A stretch of 64,000 bases of DNA from Symsagittifera roscoffensis (Eukaryota; Xenacoelomorpha; Acoela; Convolutidae), in contig NC_087062.1 in the NCBI RefSeq assembly GCF_963678635.1, positions 76,064,349 to 76,128,348 on the forward strand, written 5' to 3'. Below, piece after piece: positions 58,701 through 64,000 of the stretch; the stretch's first letter is position 1; each line of letters opens with the position of its first letter. The translations under genes were made by a program, and so were the position numbers. Below the pieces are notes generated by a model that was not told the DNA's origin, did no database searches, and saw only the letters and a list, made by a program, of their open reading frames with translations.

Positions 58701-59337
58701 GGGGACGTCGATAAATATTTTTGTCCGGGGAGTGGGGGTAGGACTTACCCACACCAAAAATTTGATGATAAAGAAGCTCAAGGAAGTGAGGGAAACAAGC
58801 GGATTGGAACTGGAGGAAGAAGAACCAGAGCCTACCATAGGAAGGAATTTCAAAACGAAATTCGAAATACCCAATGAATACTCAGAGAACATCATGATAA
58901 CGGATAGCGACTTCATCCTGTCAAACAGGACCAGCGCGATCTGCATCACGGCGGACATGAGTTTCAAATCAAGATTGGAGGCTGACTTCAAAAGAGAGTA
59001 CCAGAACGTAGAGTTTCTGTTCAGACAGAGGCCAGGACTGGGAGGCATAGCAGCGCTTCCACCGTCAGTGGCACAAGTCCCGGGCAAATACCTCTGCTTC
59101 CTAGTAACGAGAGTCAACGACAGAAACACAATTGATCCCGAACACGTGATATTGGCACTGACAAGACTACGTGACTTCATGATTGAAAGAGGAATAGTGG
59201 AGGTCTCGATGCCGGTGTACGACCCAAACAGGGGCAAACTGAGCTCGAGGGAATTGTACGCTATCCTACATGTGGTCTTTGCAGAAACAGAGATAATGGT
59301 GCATCTTCACAAGAAGTACTACTTGAGCATTGCCTGA
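52711..59337 (+). CDS. pol: Pol polyprotein (PR-RT-RH-IN) with a C-terminal macrodomain-like extension
   Basis: It is open in the gag frame directly after the UAG, with no ATG near its start. Numbering is from codon 52726 (2203 codons). Protease LLDTGAVLSVIP has DTG at 258-260. RT has LRFCCDFRYLN, LGSAFWQVPL and CYVDD (YVDD 744-747). RNase H has LDTDAS (892-896). An unusually long spacer (about 1010-1400), acidic in part, precedes the integrase. The integrase has an HHCC-type finger (GHQGIDKV...CLACLQ, about 1430-1470) and catalytic D1500, D1559 and E1595 (D,D35E), then a GPY/F-type KWRGPFMIT near 1733. An acidic tail follows. The last 145 residues or so look like a TARG1-type macrodomain without its active-site residues. 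All core catalytic residues are present and nothing interrupts the frame. Confidence 0.9.
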   Translation, partial: FESRNLGAPNTELPTKTVKAVTHVSGALESAAGSSLEINYEKAATEAIAKVKQDLAAKEIEQRLKLEIERQNFNEALTGSNSIPEARTGSMKTGNCNTVKMVTGKPFGISKIGARIMSIITVGGHEVTRNLSEPSDQTIMHIDVYADYLSGISPQTTSRALRALLTRGGSKSVRVDSRYTEAYGPHEVMLNIDGINIYTKTMITCDEDLIGQIYIGKEELKVRSIGHCAMLEEDAMHIGTEADVTGHVLDINGKKTQLRGLLDTGAVLSVIPIETWEKMGFDKGDLIDSRIRLSAANKGALRVLGRTPIIALNLGERNLWMSFIVVENLDESDQFILGRDFIRNFDVTIDLNNAMFRIRNPDRRYAIKPVNLIMANENKAPVFLSRRVRLKANEAAIVSLRMKNYNELSDNKQVCIVPNPNSQTAAVLGRSFSITKSGLCVSVLLNTLDIPITIQRGRKLGYALPVKTRYETIENSKQNEVVDCPNHRDKICILRRLQRIKDSSSLIKSLKSETDDGLSSCSNFPERPTLDEMQTDKPVLPEIEHLRGKLKDEQLEAIKDVLERNEEVFSRHKANIGCCNFVEHEIELEENAVPHREGARRMTPHKSDACRKEIETLLEYDMIEPSKSPWACGVVMAKKKGDQLRFCCDFRYLNSVTVKDAYPIPRIDESLSKLGDAKFFTTLDLGSAFWQVPLRKQDRDKTGFACELGLFQWKRMPFGLCNATATFQRLMAHALTGVTKKYGNLVMCYVDDVVIATPTLEDHIERLDEVFACMKRSGLKCKPSKCEILKDSIKYLGRMVDKHGIRPDPDAVEAVLTWKSPKTEHQLMSFLGFANYYREFIKGYADKVYPMQQLMRHKGKKFTWNNAAEESFQRIKKELCEAPVLGMPTEKGMYVLDTDASVVAISGILHQEQEWNGKTVLRPIAYGSKVLSDTEMKYGAPKAEMFAVVTFVEKYRAYLGSEPFKLRVDNRALSWLKTYSMDQSYIGRWIVRLDGYNMIIEHRTRDKHQNADSLSKKTEFYERQEQRETDRPEIKDGFSFMNKETYDSLPLTRWLDKSGKPIEDHPELPIEPLEKTILKKSRGIPIGIMLKSKIVRETLKAKGYDLIQVEEGTVRIDEDLMRLLEKLSDDKPVIQGKGQEAPELTILRREETVNNTDVSKGSITDSREVVRSLVEKIPEKILEQTKVKDKKVTFREEVEHLGLDQESGEWSRFMEKDETGEGKLSGEREEWDEDSDESSEDQDSLCMILAEEKIRQHDRELQTDPSSGTYNLEIQEVRGGEELEKIAVSRKPLRELSCNSNVRTNLVPEDDMKIVKRMICVKLSDDIHNPGEMNGQIMALKEHVKARYRLSDLIRAQKNDKLTSNLSKWIHSGVKEKGELEEDSYKILSQFYKEKRDLLYHTAEGVVACKRRDEEKILHKHNLIILPQLYQTEVLFRSHDQMGHQGIDKVQQRILHRFDWPGMRKACERWVNACLACLQVKDPRKMKFPLKSVESSEFNEVVQIDHQKICMTESGYNQILVIIDHFTKLAEAVPCQTASAEETCDHLITHWISRYGCPMTFQSDNGKAFVGDLTKELMKRSHIAQAHSTTYHPQTNGLVERQNRTLVNMLRVYCSRYMTDWDKYLPQVVGAYNSTQHSTTGISPFMMLTGRERAMPITFFYPEYEGKRTSPQAYVKEAIKRQQELNELCRRNTAQAQMRQRKKYDEKILRAKPYEVGQYVWVFQNVIPPKGTKKLLKKWRGPFMITEVHQQGRFYRLSTGRAAHYENLKPHVPSPEDWCLPKDMEGLEYLVVEPACEVNEKGTREKNDGNENLSLDDNEKIEVESDAGSFVEEDWNDPEQNEVPKWMEPDRPTPPETRTGNRKRTGMRYNRYGDDFLTDKIQPDKLGDELLSAGELEAEEEWQVIDDGGHYPQDDYSTPELETDLEQSEIERRENTNLRILEWMRDVKDESREGQSIQQIDVSAANYMKTEDPLFGWTATDRPLDIPKDNSDPTTSTGTSINIFVRGVGVGLTHTKNLMIKKLKEVRETSGLELEEEEPEPTIGRNFKTKFEIPNEYSENIMITDSDFILSNRTSAICITADMSFKSRLEADFKREYQNVEFLFRQRPGLGGIAALPPSVAQVPGKYLCFLVTRVNDRNTIDPEHVILALTRLRDFMIERGIVEVSMPVYDPNRGKLSSRELYAILHVVFAETEIMVHLHKKYYLSIA
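58894..59334 (+). other. Macrodomain-like (TARG1/OARD1-type) region at the Pol C-terminus
   Basis: Residues 2057-2203 of Pol. A strand-like IMITDSDF corresponds to the GD(L/I) start of a macrodomain. SAICITADMSF, then a helix, then GKYLCFLVTRVND, LALTRLRDFMIERGIVEVSM, PVYDPNRGKL and AILHVVFAETEIMVHLH match the strand/helix order of the small TARG1-type macrodomains. The Gly-rich phosphate loops and the catalytic Asp region (GxxLDRL in TARG1) are replaced (PNRGKL), so ADP-ribose hydrolase activity is unlikely. Recognition is by eye. Confidence 0.55.
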
Positions 59338-59860
59338 GTCGGGTACATGGAGGTATCAGGTCGGGTGTGAGGGAGGAGTCTTGAGTTAGGTACTGGGGTG
59401 CGGCGCAGGTAAAGGGATCTTAAGATGTGATTGGCATGACAATTGAATTTTAAAAGAAAGAATTGATGGTGCTAAAACATAAAATGAATCTGCATGTTCT
59501 TAAGGGAAAATCCAATCGAATTGCTTTAAGTGATATGAGAATGATAAGATTTTAACCATATGGGTAGAAGGGGGGTCTCTAGGTTAGGAACGTGACATGC
59601 TAAGTTTTAATGAGCTTTCTGTTTTCAGATCGAGTTTGAAAAACAAAGTTGAAAATCCAACTACACTCAAGCGAGAAACAGAAAGAGAGAATCTTGATTG
59701 AACACGCGATAATCCGAAGCTACAGCAAGTACTTGCAAGAGAGCATTTCTAGAGAATTCTTGAATTGGGTAATACTTGAGTTGGTAAGGTAATTCTTGAG
59801 TTGGTAAGGTAATTCTTGAGCTGGTTAACATCTACCTATATACATCCCGAAGTTGCAAAA
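59338..59860 (+). other. Spacer between pol and ORF3, with acceptor-like site and 20-bp repeats
   Basis: Noncoding. At 59611-59628 a pyrimidine-rich agctttctgttttcag looks like a strong splice acceptor. At about 59773-59825 a 20-bp unit (gtaattcttgagttggtaag) is repeated two to three times. The spacer ends at the ORF3 ATG in the context gcaaaaATGG. Confidence 0.6.
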
Positions 59861-62800
59861 ATGGCAGACCGATTCTGGAACTCCGTGCCCGCGGCTCTGA
59901 AGAAGCCCACTCTTGACGAGCTGTACAGACGCTTGAGGGACCTGGACTACACCCAGATAGACGAGAGAATGGCGGTGATGCTGAATGCGATCCTCCAGTT
60001 GGAGGACCAGGGTGAGTGCAGGGAGTCTGCGACGGAGGCTGTCTTGATGGTCGGCTACACCACCGAGGGCATATCAAATCGAGAACAGACCAGATGGTTA
60101 TCTTGGAATGCGGATGGAGGAGTAAGGGGCTTTGACTTGGCAAGAAATCCTGGCCTGAGTAACAACACCGAACACGGCGCAGGAGAGTTTCCGCTACCGA
60201 CGAGACCAACAGCAAGATCCACAGGCCAGAGCTCGAGTAAGGTGCCGTCGATGTCGCGAGCGCAACAGACGACAGAGGCATATCCGGATCTGGGGGTTCT
60301 AAAGAAAGAGCTCGAGAAGGCGCTGAAGGAAAGGAATAAAGCGAACCTCGATCGGGATCAGGCGAAGCTGGACAGGGAGAAGCTTCAGCTGGAGAGAGAC
60401 CAGGCAGTCGACGAGCGAGATCAGACGTTGAAATTACTTGAGATGCTAAGGGCTGAACATCAGCAGGAGCTGAGGGTGCGGGAGAACGTCGCGAATCGTG
60501 ATCAACTGAAGTCGGAGTTGGAAAGGATAGAACAGCGACAACGCGAGCTTGACGCACAGAAGGGAGCCAGGTCAAACGAACGAGTGGTGACCAGCTCGAG
60601 GCCAGAGTCGCGCATGGAGGTGGATGAAGCTCCCAGGGCTAGAGGACGGTTCAACCTTGACCGCGAGGCCAGAGAACACATGAGCGAAGGGTTAGAGGTC
60701 TGGATACCGAATGACGTGACGCCTTCCTTGCGCAACCTAGAGACACAACCTGTACGTCCTCTGATGGATGTGGTGTTACCAGGATATACCCCAACCTCGA
60801 CCTCGAGTGGCAGTCAGGTGAGTGGCGCCTCATCGCGCCTGAAGGAGCTAGGCGAGAAATTGCAGCAGCAGAGTCGTGAAAGATCGACAAGGCCAGAGCT
60901 TCCCCCAACTTGGAGGGAACAGCCGGTCAGGAATGTCGTGATCGCAAGCTATAAGAAGAATACAGAAGGGAACTACCACAGGCACAATCGGCTGGACTGG
61001 AGTGCGGAACAGGGAACCAGGAGGGACTGCTTCCATGACGCAGCCTGGGTGGAGTATCTAGCGCCACCTCGTGTGCCAGAGGGTGCGGTTCACCTAATTA
61101 TAGGGGATAGCCTGGTGCGGGTGTTGACCCAGATACGGTCCCATTGGCAAACAGGAGTCTTGAGTTTCGCTGGAGCTGCCACGCCACAGATGTTGGCAAC
61201 CCTGGACATGCTAGGGATGACCAAAGTTTACACAGTGACCCTGATGGTTGGGACCAACGACGTGTCAAGGGGAGAAGCGAGGAAAGTAGCGAGGCTGTGC
61301 GACAAGATGAGCTGCCTTCTTGAGGAACTGAGGATCCAGATGGACCCCATCCTGCTGACGGTATGCACGGTCCCCTACAACATGATGTTTGATCAGCACG
61401 CCCTAGAGATGAACCAGAAGGTGCGGAGCCTGAACAAGATGATCCGAGACATACACCGGAAGAGTGTGCTTCCTCTCAGGCTGTTGGACATAGCAGAACG
61501 CATGGAGAAAAAGGGATTCCCTAAAGACACCTCAAAAGATGGAATCCATTTCGATAGGCCAAGGGGAGCGGAGTGGCTGAACGACGTCTTCCAGGAACAC
61601 ATTAACACGCTAGAGGCGGACCTGCTGGAGACAGCCCAATTCACTTTAGGACCACCTCCCAACCCACCATTCCTTGCCTCGAGGGCCTTGGCTGGTCGCT
61701 TGGGAGCGAGAGTTGATACTAGAGACAGTTCAAGGAGCAATCAGACCCGATTGCAGAGTGCCACGCCAATGGAGTCGGAGGAGGTAGAGTCATCAACACC
61801 TCCGGGCTCGGCGATGTCCTCTGTGGTGGTGGCAGATGGCAGGAGAGAAAAGAAGTCTATGGAGACTGCCCGCTTGAGATATCCTGAGAAGGTGAAGGAA
61901 CTGGATCTAGAGAGTTTGGAATGCAGACGAGAGTTGGCGGAAACCCTGGGGATCGAACGAGTGTCGCACGAGGATTTGAATAGACATCATTGCATAGACT
62001 GGTTGAAGGCTCATGAGGCGCACTTCTCGAGGGCGAAGTTGATGGAGACCACAGACCTGACGGGAATTCCCACAAAAACGATCATGGGACCCATTAATTA
62101 CAGACCTCTCAAGCTGCTGGGGAGTCCGGGACTTATAGCAGAACCTCCCAAGCACCGAACCAGCATCGCCAGAATCAGGTTGGCAACCCCGGCACAGTTG
62201 AACGTGGTAGACAAGCTACTCAATCCGGGAGGAACGGGATTGCCAGACGCCGCTTACGAAGGCTCGAAATTGGCGGAAGATCCCAGGTACGGGAAGCCCT
62301 GTGGTGGCACCCAACTGGCCAAAACTCTGGCAGTTTACGATAGAACAGATCCAGCTGCGGCAAGAGTAGTCATTGTGGCGGGATCGGACTTCGAAGGAAC
62401 GTCTCCCAAGTTGTTCTGGCCGGAGACTCTGGTATACTCCTTGCCAGGAGCCGAATTGAACCAGATGTTGACTCTAGTGGTGGAAATAAAGTCGGAGATG
62501 CCTTGTGAACCTGAGCTGCTAATGTTTGCAGGAATGAATGATCACCTGCACGCGATGGGACTTCTTGAGCAACTGAAGGGCAAGGAGATTCCGACATCAA
62601 AGAAGATATGGGAGGCTATTCAGGCGTTATTTGCGGCGATGAATGAGGTACAAGAGAACGTAGCCTCGAGATTTGGGTCCAAGACGAAGGTGGTGTTTAC
62701 CACATCCCCAGGATACGCAAATATGCCACCCGCCCTACAATTCGTGTACGCGGTCCTGATCCTGATAGCAGAAGGGAGTGAATGGCGGATTCTGATGGCA

Positions 62801-64000
62801 GCCCCCAATCGAGAGTTGGAGCCATTGAACTTGAGGCTTTACAAATCAGAATTGCCGGCGGCATGGGCTGACACATCTCATGCACTGAGGGGCTTTTACG
62901 GACTGGCCGACGTCCTGATTGTATTGGATGAGGTACTCTTGCTAGAGATATCGAACTTTGCTAGACAACTCAAGTTCAGCCCAGTCATCGGGGACGACCA
63001 CCCGGCGATAAACCAGTTGACGGCCAGCCTGTGGTTCCGGAGTATGGATGTGAAAGTCGCAAATTCCACCAGCAGGACTAGAGGTCCCAGCAACGAGAGA
63101 AGAAATGTGGCCGAGACGGAGAAACAGTTAGAATCGATGAAATATCGCTTGACTCAAGAGAATGGCTGGTGGCCATTCCTGACACCAAGGCTGGAGAACG
63201 TCACGAATAAGACGAGGGAGGAAGCACCACTCCTCGTGAAACAAATCTGGAGTTTTCTAGAGAAGCAACTGGAGCTAGCTGAAACGAGAGACATGACGGT
63301 GGTTAGATTTGTCTCGGCCGCCAATGAAGTGACGATTGGAGGATTTTGGAGAGAGCACGCCAACGGCGAATTGAAGACTAGGAGAGATTACGAGATTCTC
63401 AAGTTCTTCAGTCCTTGCTGGGAGAGAGAATTCTTGGCAGGAGTGTTCGGCACCACGGCGACTATCTTCGGAGCCTTCGTACAGGAGATACTGGGCATGT
63501 CCATCAGCCTGCTCTTGGCCCTGTATTTGGTTTACCCCAGATACTTGTTCAACATGGGCCCAGCATACATGTTTAGTCGAGGAGTGGAGACACTTCGAGT
63601 TGATGGGTATCTGGCACTAGTACTCTTGACCCATGGGGAATTGGTATCGTTTCATCGGTTAATGGAATATGGAGAACCTCTGTCTATGGGGAGAGTCCAC
63701 ACGAGCATTGAAACCAGCTCCTACAAGTGTGCCGCAGGGTTGAAGACACTGCTGGTGCAATACCTCATGATGCAGAATCGATACATGACGGGTGAAGATG
63801 AGAACCCAACCTCGAGAGAAGAATGGGAGAAGGCGAACAGAGGGATGCCTCTGTTGCCGGACCTGTGCCTGGCAATGAGGTCGGACCCAATGGGGATAAT
63901 CCGGGGTCTAGAGGAGGTGGTGACCTGCATCTATGGTCCAGCAGTGACGTACGCGTTTCCAGATCCCCTGGTGATAACGTATCGTCACTCGGTGACGCAC
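59861..64000 (+). CDS. ORF3: large protein with SGNH/GDSL hydrolase domain and a second SGNH-like domain, 3' end outside the window
   Basis: It is open for 1380 codons with no stop to the window edge; the ATG is in good context. Residues of about 145-235 form a Glu/Arg-rich coiled coil. An SGNH hydrolase fold lies at about 408-590: block I IIGDSLVR (Ser417), block II Gly in LSFAGAATPQML, block III MVGTNDV (Asn466), block V KDGIHFDRPRG (Asp560, His563). All four signature residues are present, so esterase/lipase-type activity is possible. A second unit at about 835-1060 keeps the pattern (VAGSDF, SLPGAELNQML, FAGMNDHL, GDDHPA) but has lost the D-x-x-H spacing. Residues of about 1186-1240 are hydrophobic (FLAGVFGTTATIFGAFVQEI, ISLLLALYLVYP) and could span a membrane. 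It sits where an env gene would be in a retrovirus, but I see no envelope-like features. Confidence 0.85.
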   Translation, partial: MADRFWNSVPAALKKPTLDELYRRLRDLDYTQIDERMAVMLNAILQLEDQGECRESATEAVLMVGYTTEGISNREQTRWLSWNADGGVRGFDLARNPGLSNNTEHGAGEFPLPTRPTARSTGQSSSKVPSMSRAQQTTEAYPDLGVLKKELEKALKERNKANLDRDQAKLDREKLQLERDQAVDERDQTLKLLEMLRAEHQQELRVRENVANRDQLKSELERIEQRQRELDAQKGARSNERVVTSSRPESRMEVDEAPRARGRFNLDREAREHMSEGLEVWIPNDVTPSLRNLETQPVRPLMDVVLPGYTPTSTSSGSQVSGASSRLKELGEKLQQQSRERSTRPELPPTWREQPVRNVVIASYKKNTEGNYHRHNRLDWSAEQGTRRDCFHDAAWVEYLAPPRVPEGAVHLIIGDSLVRVLTQIRSHWQTGVLSFAGAATPQMLATLDMLGMTKVYTVTLMVGTNDVSRGEARKVARLCDKMSCLLEELRIQMDPILLTVCTVPYNMMFDQHALEMNQKVRSLNKMIRDIHRKSVLPLRLLDIAERMEKKGFPKDTSKDGIHFDRPRGAEWLNDVFQEHINTLEADLLETAQFTLGPPPNPPFLASRALAGRLGARVDTRDSSRSNQTRLQSATPMESEEVESSTPPGSAMSSVVVADGRREKKSMETARLRYPEKVKELDLESLECRRELAETLGIERVSHEDLNRHHCIDWLKAHEAHFSRAKLMETTDLTGIPTKTIMGPINYRPLKLLGSPGLIAEPPKHRTSIARIRLATPAQLNVVDKLLNPGGTGLPDAAYEGSKLAEDPRYGKPCGGTQLAKTLAVYDRTDPAAARVVIVAGSDFEGTSPKLFWPETLVYSLPGAELNQMLTLVVEIKSEMPCEPELLMFAGMNDHLHAMGLLEQLKGKEIPTSKKIWEAIQALFAAMNEVQENVASRFGSKTKVVFTTSPGYANMPPALQFVYAVLILIAEGSEWRILMAAPNRELEPLNLRLYKSELPAAWADTSHALRGFYGLADVLIVLDEVLLLEISNFARQLKFSPVIGDDHPAINQLTASLWFRSMDVKVANSTSRTRGPSNERRNVAETEKQLESMKYRLTQENGWWPFLTPRLENVTNKTREEAPLLVKQIWSFLEKQLELAETRDMTVVRFVSAANEVTIGGFWREHANGELKTRRDYEILKFFSPCWEREFLAGVFGTTATIFGAFVQEILGMSISLLLALYLVYPRYLFNMGPAYMFSRGVETLRVDGYLALVLLTHGELVSFHRLMEYGEPLSMGRVHTSIETSSYKCAAGLKTLLVQYLMMQNRYMTGEDENPTSREEWEKANRGMPLLPDLCLAMRSDPMGIIRGLEEVVTCIYGPAVTYAFPDPLVITYRHSVTH

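Larger units (their letters stand above)
47340..64000 (+). mobile_element. Giant Gypsy-type LTR retroelement with extra ORF, 3' end outside the window
   Basis: A repeat-rich leader of about 3 kb is followed by gag (50530-52710), an in-frame UAG, pol (to 59337) and a third ORF open from 59861 to the window end. Pol domain order PR-RT-RH-IN is that of Gypsy/Metaviridae. At more than 16 kb it greatly exceeds the usual 5-8 kb. Codons and composition (GC-richer, frequent cttgag and ctagag) differ from the T-rich host surroundings. The left boundary is set only by the change in composition, because no second LTR is available to compare. Confidence 0.85.

Noticed and set aside
63415-63580. Possible retroviral envelope transmembrane segment in ORF3
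   Set aside because: The hydrophobic stretch is real, but there is no signal peptide, furin-like site or heptad/fusion arrangement, so I do not call it an Env.

Overview
The window is a piece of an invertebrate animal nuclear genome. The evidence is: spliced genes with long, T-rich GT-AG introns; animal-type proteins (a TCAB1/WRAP53 WD40 protein, 2,4-dienoyl-CoA reductase, a TMEM42-like membrane protein, an A20/AN1 zinc-finger protein); abundant BEL/Pao, Gypsy and LINE retroelements; and a 200-N assembly gap. I cannot name the phylum from the sequence. The four host genes I can support all lie on the + strand.

Layout. 1-14425: the 3' five exons of a WRAP53/TCAB1 gene; one intron carries a TA-flanked foldback MITE, and another carries a decayed antisense BEL/Pao element (about 4411-11838). 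14637-15548: a single-exon DECR1-like reductase starting 211 bp after the WRAP53 stop. 16863-25866: a second, younger but broken BEL/Pao element on the + strand with both LTRs and a 5-bp target-site duplication. 27994-29053: three exons of a TMEM42-like gene running into the gap at 29054-29253. 30883-34897 (-): a decayed Tx1/L1-like LINE whose 3' part looks like another LINE. 35475-38480: a three-exon ZFAND5/6-type gene with a 900-bp foldback MITE in intron 1. 38481-47300: noncoding sequence rich in diverged dispersed repeats.

47340-64000 (end): a very large Gypsy-type retroelement, and the most interesting part of the window. It has a repeat-rich leader of about 3 kb, including a minisatellite of about 14 bp in roughly 50 copies, then a gag ORF (726 codons). 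A pol ORF (2203 codons) follows in the same frame after a single UAG. Pol carries protease, RT, RNase H and a D,D35E integrase. After the integrase it has a long acidic tail ending in what looks like a TARG1/OARD1-type macrodomain that has lost its active-site residues. About 520 bp later, preceded by a strong splice-acceptor-like site, lies a third ORF of at least 1380 codons that is still open at the window edge. It contains a canonical SGNH/GDSL hydrolase domain (GDS, GTND, DGIH) and, further on, a second, degenerate SGNH-like domain. No 3' LTR is in the window, so the full element exceeds 16 kb.

The host genes show no shared pathway. WRAP53 and DECR1 are close enough to be transcribed together, but that is only a suggestion. 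Both BEL elements and the LINE carry frameshifts or stops. The Gypsy-type element is uninterrupted apart from the UAG, so it is the most recently active mobile element here.
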